This document shows positions 34,436 to 43,318 of a DNA stretch of 64,000 bases, piece by piece. The stretch's first letter is position 1, and every line of letters starts with the position of its first letter. The stretch is from Rhodoplanes sp046000175. Lineage in GTDB: Bacteria > Pseudomonadota > Alphaproteobacteria > Rhizobiales > Xanthobacteraceae. The DNA lies in assembly GCF_046000175.1 (NCBI RefSeq), contig NZ_JBEOMB010000045.1, positions 1 to 64,000 of the forward strand, written 5' to 3'. Position numbers and translations under genes: made by a program. The notes below the pieces were generated by a model that saw only the letters and a list, made by a program, of their open reading frames with translations, made no database searches and was not told the DNA's origin.

Positions 34436-35643
34436 TCAGCCGCGTACGTGCGGCGGCCAGGGAAGATCGAGGTGGCTCGCGACCGCTCCGGCCACGCCCG
34501 CGAAGGTCGTCAGAACACCGAGAGCCGACCGTCCTATCCCGTAGGTCAGCACCGGGACCTGCTCGCGCGTATGATCGGTGCCCGACCAAGTCGGATCGCA
34601 GCCGTGATCCGCCGTGATCACGACGAGATCGTCGGCGCGCAGCCGTGCGAACAGGTCCGGCAGTCCGCGGTCGAACGCCTCCAGCGCGGCGGCGTAGCCA
34701 GCGACGTCGCGACGGTGGCCGTAGAGGCTGTCGAAGTCGATGAAGTTGACGAACAGAAGCCCGCCCTCGGCGAGCGCGTCGACGCCGTCGAGCGTGCGCG
34801 CGAACAGCGCGGCGTTGCCGCTCGCCGGCCATTCCCGGCCGGTCGCACGATGGGCGAAGATGTCGCCGATCTTTCCGATCGTGATCACGTCGCGGCGTGC
34901 CGCGGTCGCAGCGTCCAGGATCGTCGGCCCCGGCGGCGGCACGGCGAAGTCCTTGCGGTTGCCGGTGCGCACGAAGTCGTTCGCCGAACTGCCGGTGAAC
35001 GGTCTGGCGATCACCCGGCCGATGATCATGGGATCGACCAGCCGGCGTGCGACGCGGCAGACGTCGTAGAGCCGCGCGAGGCCGAAAGCCTCCTCGTGGG
35101 CGGCGATCTGAAAGACACTGTCGGCCGAGGTGTAGCAGATCGGCTTGCCGGTGCGCACGTGCTCCTCGCCGAGCGTCGCGATGATCTCGGTGCCCGAGGC
35201 GTGACGGTCGCCGAGGATGCCGGGGAGGTCCGCCTCCCGACACAGCGCCGCGATCAGGTCCGGCGGAAAGCTCGGCACGCTGCTCGGGAAGTAGCCCCAG
35301 TCGAACGTCACCGGGCAGCCGGCGATCTCCCAGTGGCCGGACGGCGTGTCCTTGCCGCGCGAGGTCTCCGCCGCGCAGCCGAAGCCGCCGATCGGCGGCG
35401 TACTGCCGGCGAGCGCGGCGGGACGCGGCCGGTCGCCAGCCGGCAGGCTTCGCCGAGGCCGAGCCGGACCAGATTGGGCACCATCAACGGTCCTTCGCGA
35501 AGCCCGACGCGATCCGCGAGTCCGCGCGCGCACGCCTCGGCGATGTGGCCGACCGTGTCGGCCCCGGCATCGCCGTAGCGCGCCGCGTCCGGGGCGCCGC
35601 CGATACCGACGGAATCGAGAACCAGGAGGAACGCGCGGGCCAT
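34436..35643 (-). pseudogene. deoB: Phosphopentomutase, broken by a frameshift
   Basis: The start, MARAFLLVLDSVGIGGAPDA, and the later part, SRGKDTPSGHWEIAG through ITADHGCDPTWSGTDHT, are both diagnostic of phosphopentomutase, which interconverts ribose-1-P and ribose-5-P. They lie in different frames. The switch falls at about 35411-35425: after CRLATGRVPP the homologous sequence continues as ALAGSTPPIGGFGCA in the next frame. One missing G in the CCGCCGCG run would restore a 402-residue protein of the usual length. All later motifs are intact, so a recent mutation or a sequencing error are both possible. It lies within the saccharide locus. Confidence 0.8.
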
Positions 35644-35809
35644 GATCTCCTCGAAACCAGCGGTGTGGCAGGTTTCCTTATAACCGATCCTCGGCTCGGC
35701 TGCTGCGGGAGGGCCGTCAGGCCGCGGCCTATCAACGAAGGCGATGACGGTCGCATTCGCCCGAGGACGGAGCGCGGGGCGCAGCGTCGGCGCGAGGGCG
35801 CTGCCGGGC

Positions 35810-36739
35810 TCAGGCTGGACAGGCGGTGAGGACAGGCCGCGGCGGCGTGCGGTGCGCCGCATAGCGCGCGATCATGGCGGCGCAGAAGTCGGCGAAGGCG
35901 CGCGGGTCGCGCGGTGCGCTCGTGTGATGCGGAACGAGACCGAGATGCTCCGGCGTGAAGCAGAACGTGACGGTCACGTCGAAGTCGGCGAGCGCCTCCA
36001 TCTGGCGGTCGAACCAGGCGAGGGCATCGGGCCGGAAGCTGTCGGCCCAGGACAACCCGGTGCGCAGATAGGTGACGCCGAGCCGTTTCATCCAGGCCAC
36101 CGCCTCGTCGAGCCGGTGGTCCTGGTAGTGGAACCACTGGCACAGGCCGAGCGCCGGCGTGTGGCGGGCGAAATGCTCGAGCGCCAGCTTGGGCGTGCCA
36201 TCCTCGCGCAGCAGCCCCATGTCGAAATGCCGGTAATAGGACGAGCCCTCTGCCTCCTTGTGGCGGGTCGTCGCCGGCCAGGCGCGCGGCAGGTCCCAGA
36301 GACTGTACCAGTGGATGCGCGGCGCCTTGCCGACCAGCAGCTCGGCCGTGCGGTTCACGCCGAACACCTGCACCTCCTCGGCCCCGAAGGTCGAGACGCC
36401 GACCTCCGACACCCAGATCGGCAGCGACGTGACGGCGCGGAGCTCGTCGATCTTGCTCGGCCAGTCGTGAATGCTCCACAGGTTCCAGTCGAGCGGGAAG
36501 CCGTGCACGGCGACGACGTCGACGTGGTCGAGCACGCCGCGGCCGGCCAGATTGGCGATGAAGGTCGGATCGATCGGCGAGATGCCGCCGAGCACGCGCG
36601 GCAATGTTGGATCGACGGCGGCGATCGCCTTGCCCGCCAGGATCGCCATTTCGGAAAAGCGCGACCAGTCGGGGTCGATCTCCGGATCCCAATGCGACTT
36701 GTTGTTGGGCTCGTTCCAGATCATCGCGGCTTCGATCAT
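35810..36739 (-). CDS. Glycoside hydrolase (clan GH-A type), apparently circularly permuted
   Basis: A 309-residue protein. Residues 1-14 read MIEAAMIWNEPNNK, with the acid/base Glu10 of a GH39/GH5-like barrel. Glu112 in PIWVSEVGVSTFG fits the nucleophile, and RIHWYSLWDL at 141-150 resembles the last strand. The usual barrel end, GLLREDGTPKLALEHFA, ends at 191, yet 118 residues follow. These look like barrel strands 1-3 (WMKRLGVTYLRTGLSWADSF, then VTVTFCFTPEHLG, then AFADFCAAMIARY). The order is thus 4-8 then 1-3. ATG 36739 overlaps the methyltransferase stop by four bases, so the start is well supported. It may trim or build a glycan. Confidence 0.72.
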   Translation of the reverse strand: MIEAAMIWNEPNNKSHWDPEIDPDWSRFSEMAILAGKAIAAVDPTLPRVLGGISPIDPTFIANLAGRGVLDHVDVVAVHGFPLDWNLWSIHDWPSKIDELRAVTSLPIWVSEVGVSTFGAEEVQVFGVNRTAELLVGKAPRIHWYSLWDLPRAWPATTRHKEAEGSSYYRHFDMGLLREDGTPKLALEHFARHTPALGLCQWFHYQDHRLDEAVAWMKRLGVTYLRTGLSWADSFRPDALAWFDRQMEALADFDVTVTFCFTPEHLGLVPHHTSAPRDPRAFADFCAAMIARYAAHRTPPRPVLTACPA

Positions 36740-37539
36740 GACGGCGGTCGGGCTCCGAGGTTGGGGAGCTCCGCCGCGGCGCCGGCATCGGGCGCGGTGC
36801 AGCGGCAGAGGAAGACTTCCGGCTCGGGATGCGCCGCGACCACGAAGCCGGCGCTGCGCAGCATCGCCTCGACGCAGGCGCGGTTCGGCACCCACCAGTT
36901 GGTCGGGTCGCCGGCGTAACGCTGCTCGACGAAATGAAGCTTGGGCCAGCCCGGATCGTCGAACTGCTCGGCCTGCCAGAAGTCGTAATCCGCCGCCGCC
37001 TCGAACACGTCCGTGCTGCCGCGCTGCATCGACTGGAAGAGCAGAAGATCACGGGCGGCGTGGGTTCTGATCAGATCGAGCGCCAGAAGCGGGTGGCGCA
37101 GGTGATACAGCACGCCCATGAAGATCACGAGATCGAAGGTCTCGCCGATCGCGCCGACCTCGTAGACAGACAAGCGGCGAAACTCGATGTCGGCATCCAG
37201 CACCTCGGCGGCGAAGCGTGCCTGCGCCAGATAGTCCTCGTCCGAGTCGATGCCGAGCACGCGGGCGGCGCCGCGGCGCTTCATCTCGATCGAATAAAAA
37301 CCGCCGTTGCAGCCGATGTCGAGCACGCTCTTGCCGGTCAAGTCGTCGGGCAGCGCGTGCACGAAGTTCCTCCACTTCACGGCCGGATAATCGCCGAGGA
37401 AGTGATCTGGCGCGGTTCGTACACCATGGAGATCGAGATTGTGGAACCACGGCCCGAGCGCTCTTGCGCGGGCCGCGATGGCGTCGCGGGACAGACGCCG
37501 CGTCGGGCGGAGCGCGGCCGTCGATCCGGTCTGGGTCAT
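36736..37539 (-). CDS. SAM-dependent methyltransferase (CmoB-like fold)
   Basis: A 267-residue class I methyltransferase. Residues about 21-60 (RARALGPWFHNLDLHGV) resemble the N-terminal arm of CmoB-type enzymes, and SAM motif I is VLDIGCNGGFYSIEMKRRG at about 89-107. An NWWVPNRACVEAMLRSAGF segment closes the domain. The context indicates a sugar or cyclitol substrate rather than tRNA, but that is inference. It overlaps both neighbours by four bases. Confidence 0.82.
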   Translation of the reverse strand: MTQTGSTAALRPTRRLSRDAIAARARALGPWFHNLDLHGVRTAPDHFLGDYPAVKWRNFVHALPDDLTGKSVLDIGCNGGFYSIEMKRRGAARVLGIDSDEDYLAQARFAAEVLDADIEFRRLSVYEVGAIGETFDLVIFMGVLYHLRHPLLALDLIRTHAARDLLLFQSMQRGSTDVFEAAADYDFWQAEQFDDPGWPKLHFVEQRYAGDPTNWWVPNRACVEAMLRSAGFVVAAHPEPEVFLCRCTAPDAGAAAELPNLGARPPS

Positions 37540-38333
37540 GGCAGGCGCACCTCCGGCGGATCGGCGGATCGCACGCCGGTGCCGACCGGCAGCATCGTCT
37601 GCCCCGGGGCGATGCCGTCACCGAGCAGGCCGACGGCGGCCCGGTAGCCATGAACGGTGCCGACGTCGACATAGGCGGCGCCGGCCTTCACGCCGATCGC
37701 GCGGCCGCCTTCGGCGAGCCAGGCATTGACCAGCGTGCCGACATACTCGTCGCCGCGGCCGGGCCGGCGCCACAGCGCAGCGAGCTCGTGGAAGACCCGG
37801 CCCGGCATCTTGAAGGCGCCCCAGATCCAGCGCGAGCGCGCGTCCTTCTGCTTCACCCGGATGGCCGTGACCCGGTCGGCACCGTCCAGCTCGACCGCGT
37901 CGAACAGGTCGGGCCGGTCGACCGGGAACAGCAGGAAGGAGAGCCGGTCGTCCGGCAGCGCGGCGAGTGCATGGGCGGGAAACCAGACCGTGTCCGGCAG
38001 GCCGACCACGACGGGCTCGTCCGCGGCGATCAGTGGGGCGGGGCGGAAGATCGCGTCGCACAGGCCGACCGGGCGCGGTTGCACCATGTAGGCGATGTCG
38101 GCCGCCCCGTAGGCGGCGCCGTAATACTCCATGATGTCCGACTTGCCGGGCGAGATGACGAAGCAGATCTTCGTCGCGCCGCCCAGGATCATGCGCTCGA
38201 CCAGATACTCGCTCACCGCGCACGGACGCTCCCCGGTCTCGGTCGGGCGGCTGCCGACCGGCAGCAGCTCCTTGGAGAAGGCGAGTGGCTGGATGCGGCT
38301 GCCGCGGCCTGCGGCCGGCACGATGCCCCACAT
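37536..38333 (-). CDS. Sugar-1-phosphate nucleotidyltransferase-like protein
   Basis: A 265-residue protein. The start MWGIVPAAGRGSRIQPLAFS is the GxGxR nucleotide loop of RmlA/GalU-type enzymes. VVGLPDTVWFPAHAL includes the metal-binding Asp. The conserved Lys region KELLPVG is present. It likely makes an NDP-sugar or NDP-cyclitol for the glycosyltransferases. The nucleotide and sugar are not predictable here. It overlaps the methyltransferase by four bases and starts two bases after the stop of the next gene. Confidence 0.82.
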   Translation of the reverse strand: MWGIVPAAGRGSRIQPLAFSKELLPVGSRPTETGERPCAVSEYLVERMILGGATKICFVISPGKSDIMEYYGAAYGAADIAYMVQPRPVGLCDAIFRPAPLIAADEPVVVGLPDTVWFPAHALAALPDDRLSFLLFPVDRPDLFDAVELDGADRVTAIRVKQKDARSRWIWGAFKMPGRVFHELAALWRRPGRGDEYVGTLVNAWLAEGGRAIGVKAGAAYVDVGTVHGYRAAVGLLGDGIAPGQTMLPVGTGVRSADPPEVRLP

Positions 38334-38335
38334 GG

Positions 38336-39481
38336 TCAGGCCTCCACGATGGTGGATGGGGACGGGACGGGATCGGCGGGCGCCGGCGCGATCGCTTCGA
38401 ACGGGGCGACGCCCGGTGCGGCCGCGGCCTCGATCAGATGCTCGAAGGCGACGGCACGGTGCGCCGCCGTGTGCGCATCCATCACCCGATCGTGCGCGGC
38501 CCGCCCGAGCCTGGCGATCTCGGTGTCCGACAGCGCGAGCGCCGCGTCGATGTCCTCGGAGCCGCGGGCGACCAGCACCTCGGTGCCGGGCGAGAAGAAC
38601 GTCTCCAGTCCCTCCCAGTCGTCCGTGACGATGGCGGTGCCGCAGGCGGCGGCCTCGAACAGCCGGCCCGACGGGCACCAGCCCATCGCGGCCATCGCCT
38701 TGCGGGTGATGTTGAGGGTCAGGCGCGACGAGGAGAAGAAGGCGGCGTGCTCGGCCGGCGGCAGGTGGCGCACGAACCAGATGTTGTCGCTCCAGGGAAA
38801 CTCCTTGGGGTACTGGGCGCCGCCGATGACGAAGCGCCGGTCGCGCCAGCGCGTCGCCGGCTGGAGCAGGAACGTCTCCAGGGCCGGCTGGCGGTCGCTC
38901 GCATAGGTGCCGAGATAGGAGAGGTCGGCGATGTAGTGCGACACCGGCGGCACGCGATGATGCACGCGCGGATCGACATGGCCGTAGAGCGGCGCGGCGC
39001 GCCGAGCGTGAAGCCGCGTGATCAGCTCGTCGAGCGCGCGGCCGCCCGTGTAGCTGAGCACCAGGTCGAAGCCGGCGAGGCCGCCTGCGGGAAGATACGG
39101 GACCGTGTCGCCGTCGCGTAGCGTGGCGAGCGTCACGGGCGTGTCGAGATCGTAGAAGACGCGGACCGGCCGCGGGGCGTCGAGCACCATGGCCGATACG
39201 GCGGGCCCGTCAGGACAGTAGGACGTGACGATCGCCACGTCGGCGTCCGCCAGCACGGCGTCGATGCGGGCGCGCATTTCGGCGAGGTCGCGATAGAGGA
39301 TCAGATCGCCGTCCGGAAGCGCCTCGAGATCGCGGTTCGCCGCATAATAGGGGACGTCGCGCTCGAAGAACGTGGTGTGATGGCCACGCGCTGCGAGCGC
39401 CGCGATCAGGCCCCGCCACAGCGTGGCGTGGCCGTTGCCCCAGGTCGACGAGACGGTGAGGCCGAACACGACGATCTTCAT
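38336..39481 (-). CDS. CgeB-like glycosyltransferase (D)
   Basis: A 381-residue GT-B protein starting KIVVFGLTVSSTWGNGHATL. The donor region reads CPSGRLFEAAACGTAIVTDD. It is a paralogue of glycosyltransferase A, 9.8 kb away in the same locus. The C-terminal 30 residues are Pro/Ala-rich. ATG 39481 overlaps the phosphatase stop by four bases. Confidence 0.8.
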   Translation of the reverse strand: MKIVVFGLTVSSTWGNGHATLWRGLIAALAARGHHTTFFERDVPYYAANRDLEALPDGDLILYRDLAEMRARIDAVLADADVAIVTSYCPDGPAVSAMVLDAPRPVRVFYDLDTPVTLATLRDGDTVPYLPAGGLAGFDLVLSYTGGRALDELITRLHARRAAPLYGHVDPRVHHRVPPVSHYIADLSYLGTYASDRQPALETFLLQPATRWRDRRFVIGGAQYPKEFPWSDNIWFVRHLPPAEHAAFFSSSRLTLNITRKAMAAMGWCPSGRLFEAAACGTAIVTDDWEGLETFFSPGTEVLVARGSEDIDAALALSDTEIARLGRAAHDRVMDAHTAAHRAVAFEHLIEAAAAPGVAPFEAIAPAPADPVPSPSTIVEA

Positions 39482-40077
39482 GCCGCGACCCGTTCGTTCA
39501 GCGAGAGGAGCTTGGCGCCCCACGTGCCGACCACCAGGGTCGACACGCTGGCGGGACTCACCTCGAGCCGGTCGTAGGCATCGAGCGTCATGCCGAGATA
39601 GTGGAGCAGCGCCGCCCGGATCACGTCGCCATGGCTCACCGCGGCGATCCGGCCGTCGGGATGCGTTCGCGACAGCCGGTCGAGCAGCCCGACGACGCGC
39701 TGCTGCACCGCCCGCATGCTTTCGCCCTCCGGAGCGCGCGCCTGTCCGCGATCCTCGTTCCACAGTCGCCACTCTGGATCGTCGGCGATCTCGGCGAGGC
39801 CGCGGCCGGTCCACGAGCCGAGGTCGACCTCGTCGAGATCCGGCGAGATGGTGACGACGACGCGGGCCGCCTCGGCGATCGGGTTCGCCGTCTCCTGGGC
39901 GCGCTCGCGCGGGCTGGCATGCACGCCCGTGAGGGCCTCGGCGGACAAGCGAAGGGCGAGCATCGCCGCCTGTCGCCGGCCGTCGGCGGACAGGCCGATG
40001 CGCGGCGTGCGGCCGACCAGCACGCGGTCCTGCAGCCCGTGGGGAGCATGGCGGACCAGAAAGAAGGTGGTGGTCAT
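39478..40077 (-). CDS. Histidine phosphatase (phosphoglycerate-mutase-like)
   Basis: A 199-residue protein. The phospho-histidine motif is FLVRHAPHG (RHA instead of the usual RHG), with SPRERAQETANPIAEA and the second catalytic histidine in IAAVSHGDVIRAALL. Small members of this family dephosphorylate many metabolites. Next to inositol-1-phosphate synthase, it may release free inositol from inositol-1-phosphate or act after a glycosyl transfer; this is inference. Confidence 0.85.
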   Translation of the reverse strand: MTTTFFLVRHAPHGLQDRVLVGRTPRIGLSADGRRQAAMLALRLSAEALTGVHASPRERAQETANPIAEAARVVVTISPDLDEVDLGSWTGRGLAEIADDPEWRLWNEDRGQARAPEGESMRAVQQRVVGLLDRLSRTHPDGRIAAVSHGDVIRAALLHYLGMTLDAYDRLEVSPASVSTLVVGTWGAKLLSLNERVAA

Positions 40078-40096
40078 CGCGGCGCTGTCCGGATCG

Positions 40097-41200
40097 TCAA
40101 CCCTCTCCGTCGATGAAGGCGTCGAGGCGCAGGCGCGCCTCGTGATCGGTGAACTGCACGGGTGGCGACTTCATGAACCAGCCCGACGGGCCTTCGAGGG
40201 CGCCGCCGATGCCGCGGTCGAGCGCCAGCTTGGCGCAGCGCACGGCGTCGATCACGACTCCGGCGGAGTTGGGCGAGTCCCAGACCTCGAGCTTCAGCTC
40301 GAGATTGAGCGGCGTGCCGCCGAAGCCGGCGCCCTCCATGCGGATGTGTGCCCACTTGCGATCCTCGAGCCACGGCACGTGATCGCTCGGACCGATGTGG
40401 ATGTCGTCGGGGGCGAGCGGCACGTCGAGCTGGCTCGACACGGCGCGTGTCTTGGAGATCTTCTTGGAGTCGAGCCGCTCGCGCTCCAGCATGTTCTTGA
40501 AGTCGGCATTGCCGCCGAAATTGAGCTGATAGGTGCGGTCGAGCCGCACGCCGCGCTCGCCGAACAGATGCGCGAGGACGCGATGCACGATGGTGGCACC
40601 GACCTGGCTCTTGATGTCGTCGCCGATCAGCGGGATGCCGCGTGCCGCGAAACGGCGGCGCCAGGTGTCGTTCGACGCGATGAAGGCCGGGATGCAGTTG
40701 ACGAAGGCGCAGCCGGCATCGAGCGCGCATTCGGCGTAGTACTCGGTCGCCTTCTGGGAGCCCACCGGCAGGTACGAGACCAGCACGTCGGTGCCGGTCT
40801 GCTTCAGCGCCCGGCTGACATCGACCTCGGGCTCTGGCGATTCCGGCACGTCGTCGGTGAGGCAGCGGCCGATGCCGTCGAGCGTGCGGCCGCGCATCAC
40901 GCTCACCCCGAGCGGCGGCACGCGGGCGAACCGGATGGTGTTGTTCGGCGGCGCGAGGATCGCCTCGGCGACGTCGCGGCCGACTTTCCTGGCGTTGACG
41001 TCGAAGGCCGCCGAGATCTCGATGTCGCGCACGCGATAGCCGCCGAGGTCGGCGTGCATCAGACCGGGGACCGGCTCGTTCTCGTGGGCGTCGCGGTAAT
41101 GGAAGAGGCCCTGCACCAGCGCGGAGGCGCAGTTGCCGACGCCGACGAGGCCGACACGGACGCGCCGCGACGCTGCACTTGCGGAGGCGGCACTCGTCAT
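40097..41200 (-). CDS. ino1: Inositol-1-phosphate synthase, actinobacterial type
   Basis: A 367-residue NAD-dependent enzyme, the same size as the mycobacterial protein as I know it. Motifs: VGLVGVGNCASALVQGLFHY (NAD loop), PLIGDDIKSQVGATIVHRVL and TYQLNFGGNADFKNMLERER. It converts glucose-6-phosphate to myo-inositol-1-phosphate, the first step to inositol. ATG 41200 begins a short Ser/Ala leader; longer in-frame starts lack protein-like sequence. It lies 19 bases upstream of the phosphatase gene, so the two are one transcript. This points to an inositol-containing product for the locus. Confidence 0.93.
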   Translation of the reverse strand: MTSAASASAASRRVRVGLVGVGNCASALVQGLFHYRDAHENEPVPGLMHADLGGYRVRDIEISAAFDVNARKVGRDVAEAILAPPNNTIRFARVPPLGVSVMRGRTLDGIGRCLTDDVPESPEPEVDVSRALKQTGTDVLVSYLPVGSQKATEYYAECALDAGCAFVNCIPAFIASNDTWRRRFAARGIPLIGDDIKSQVGATIVHRVLAHLFGERGVRLDRTYQLNFGGNADFKNMLERERLDSKKISKTRAVSSQLDVPLAPDDIHIGPSDHVPWLEDRKWAHIRMEGAGFGGTPLNLELKLEVWDSPNSAGVVIDAVRCAKLALDRGIGGALEGPSGWFMKSPPVQFTDHEARLRLDAFIDGEG

Positions 41201-41262
41201 CGGAACGTCCGGGTCATGAGATCCCCCTCGGTCCGCCGCCGCCGGCGGCGGTGTGGGCGAAC

Positions 41263-42510
41263 CTATGTACGTTTCGCCAACGTCCGCTCGGAACGAAGGT
41301 TCCCCGGTCCGTGAAGGCCGATCGGCACGGCCCTGATCAGCATGGCAGTGAGGCGGTCGAGCACGGTCCGCCAGTCCTCGTCGGCGCGCCGGCGCAGGAG
41401 CCGCATGCTCGGGTACCACGGTGTGTCGTCACGCCGCGTCATCCAGCGCCAGTCGCAGTCGTCCTTCAGCAGCGTCACGCAGGGCAGGCCGAGCGCCCCG
41501 GCGAGGTGCGCCGGCATGGTATCGACCGAGACGACGAGATCCAGCGCCTGCATCCGTCGCGCCGTGATCAGGACGTCGTCGCTGCCGATGTCTCGCGCCG
41601 GCAACGACTTCAGCTCGCTGTTGGAGAGACCGCGCTGGAGCATGCAGGGCTCGATGCCGAGCGTGGCGAGGCGCTGGAACAGGCGTCTCATCAGGTCGGT
41701 CGGGATCGAGCGGCCCGGATCCCAGCCGCCGGCCGTCCAGACGAAGCCGATGCGCAGTGGCGCGCGGCCCTCGATATCGCTCTCCGCGCGCAGCGCGATA
41801 CCGTTCCCCGCCTGCGGCTCGATACCTCTCCCCGCGTGCGGGGAGAGGTCGACATTTGCGCGTCCGGCGCGAATGTCGGGTGAGGGGGCCTCTCGTGGAA
41901 ACGGAGACGCCCCCTCACCCGACTCGCCGCTGCGCGGCGAGCCACCCTCTCCCCGCGTGCGGGGAGAGGGAACCGGACTGCCGTGCCGGTGATCCGACAC
42001 GATCGCCCGATCGAGAATCTGCTTCGCCCGCTCCGGAAACAGATACGGCACCGGCCCGAGCGTGTCCGGCGTCGCCCGCAGCGCGTGGGCGAGCTCCATG
42101 ATCTCGATGTCGAGGTCGTAGTCGACCTCCGGCGTGCCGTCGTGCAGCGGCAGCACGGCGTCGACGCCGGGCGCGGTGGCGACGAGCGGTAGCACCGCCG
42201 GCTGGACCCAGAGGGTGACATGCGCCGCGATGGTCCGCAGCGGCGCGGCGAAGCGCACGAACTGCAACGTATCCCCGAGACCGTGGTAGCAGCGGACCAG
42301 CACATGCCGTCCGGCGAGCGGCGCGCCGGTCCAGACGAGCTGCTCGTGGCGCGGCCGGTGCCAGCCGGTCTCGCCGCGCGCGCGACGATCAGCCAGCACG
42401 CGATCGCTGATCGCCCAGGCGGCGGCGAAATCGCCGCGCCGCATCGCCTCCGTCCACGGATCGGCCGCCGCGGCGGGGATCGTGTCGTTGGGGGCCGTCG
42501 TGTCGCCCAT
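41263..42510 (-). CDS. GT9-like glycosyltransferase interrupted in frame by a palindromic repeat
   Basis: A 415-residue frame. The N-terminal part contains LVRCYHGLGDTLQFVRFAAP, typical of heptosyltransferase-like (GT9-type) proteins in sugar loci. The C-terminal part has RIGFVWTAGGWDPGRSIPTD and VVSVDTMPAHLAGALGLPCV, the donor half. Between them, about 50-60 residues (PSPRTRGEGGSPRSGESGEG and onward) come from a CTCTCCCCGC-type intergenic element (41825-41970) read through without a stop. The insertion may be tolerated as a loop or may inactivate the enzyme. ATG 42510 is chosen; the upstream frame to 42651 looks non-coding. Confidence 0.75.
   Translation of the reverse strand: MGDTTAPNDTIPAAAADPWTEAMRRGDFAAAWAISDRVLADRRARGETGWHRPRHEQLVWTGAPLAGRHVLVRCYHGLGDTLQFVRFAAPLRTIAAHVTLWVQPAVLPLVATAPGVDAVLPLHDGTPEVDYDLDIEIMELAHALRATPDTLGPVPYLFPERAKQILDRAIVSDHRHGSPVPSPRTRGEGGSPRSGESGEGASPFPREAPSPDIRAGRANVDLSPHAGRGIEPQAGNGIALRAESDIEGRAPLRIGFVWTAGGWDPGRSIPTDLMRRLFQRLATLGIEPCMLQRGLSNSELKSLPARDIGSDDVLITARRMQALDLVVSVDTMPAHLAGALGLPCVTLLKDDCDWRWMTRRDDTPWYPSMRLLRRRADEDWRTVLDRLTAMLIRAVPIGLHGPGNLRSERTLAKRT
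41825..41970. repeat. CTCTCCCCGC-type palindromic element, copy 2, inside a gene
   Basis: Two hairpins (CCTCTCCCCGCGTGCGGGGA and CCCTCTCCCCGCGTGCGGGG) flank GGGTGAGGGGG / CCCCCTCACCCG. The structure matches copies at 10741-10914 and 44195-44330, which are intergenic. Here it lies within the GT9-like gene, and the frame stays open across it. Confidence 0.9.
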
Positions 42511-42644
42511 CCTGCCTCCCGCGTCGGACTCTTTGGCCGATCGCGCGATCGCGCCGCCCGACGTGGAACACGCGACGGAGCCCGACGGTTTCCGCACCGA
42601 CGGCCGACACGCCGCTGTCGGAGCGAGGACGCGAGGAGAAGCCG

Positions 42645-42926
42645 ATGTCACAGGGCAAGGTCACGACCGACCACGACGCCATCCGCAAATGGGTGGAGGA
42701 GCGCGGCGGCCATCCGGCGACCGTCGAGGGGACCGAGACGGGCGGCGAGCACGCCGGGATCCTGCGAGTCGACTTCGGCCCCAAGGACGACACGCTCGAG
42801 ACGCTGTCCTGGGACGCGTTCTTCGAGAAGTTCGACGAGGCCGATCTCGCCTTCCTGCATCAGGACAAGACGGCGGACGGCAAGGTCTCGCGCTTCCACA
42901 AGTTCGTCAGCCGGTCGAAGCAATGA
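42645..42926 (+). CDS. Small conserved hypothetical protein
   Basis: A 93-residue soluble protein: TTDHDAIRKWVEERGGHPAT, then VDFGPKDDTLETLSWDAFFE, then LAFLHQDKTADGKVSRFHKF. Small proteins of this pattern recur in alpha- and betaproteobacteria as I know them, with no assigned function. GAGGAGAAGCC precedes the ATG. Its stop overlaps the next ATG by four bases, forming a two-gene operon. Confidence 0.75.
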   Translation: MSQGKVTTDHDAIRKWVEERGGHPATVEGTETGGEHAGILRVDFGPKDDTLETLSWDAFFEKFDEADLAFLHQDKTADGKVSRFHKFVSRSKQ

Positions 42927-43252
42927 ACGAGGCGGCGCTGCACGACCGCCTCGCCGAGGCCTACAACCTGATCGCCGCGGCGCTGCGCAGCGACGCTCCG
43001 GACTTCGATCGGGTGATGGACGCGATCGGCCGGCTGTTCGATCCCAAGGGGCCGTTCAACACGCCGACCATGACGCTCGCACTGCCGCCCTCGGTCGACC
43101 GCGCCGTGCTCGATCTCCGCGACGTGATGGAGCGGTTCCGCGACCGCAGCGCGGAATCGACCGAGGAAGCGGTGCGCGAGGTGTGGTCGGTGCTCAGCCG
43201 CCGGGAGGTCGTGGCGGCGTTGCGGAAGCGGGAAGCGTTCGAGGCGGAGTAG
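42923..43252 (+). CDS. Small helical hypothetical protein
   Basis: A 109-residue, mostly helical, soluble protein. It has LHDRLAEAYNLIAAALRSDA near the start and REVWSVLSRREVVAALRKRE near the end. The middle includes GPFNTPTMTLALPP. It is translationally coupled to the previous gene. No family recognised. Confidence 0.6.
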   Translation: MNEAALHDRLAEAYNLIAAALRSDAPDFDRVMDAIGRLFDPKGPFNTPTMTLALPPSVDRAVLDLRDVMERFRDRSAESTEEAVREVWSVLSRREVVAALRKREAFEAE

Positions 43253-43318
43253 GTCGAGCATCACGGCGTCGCGCGGCAGCCCGCGTCACGCGCGGGTCGC
43301 ACAGCCGTGTCCGGCCGC

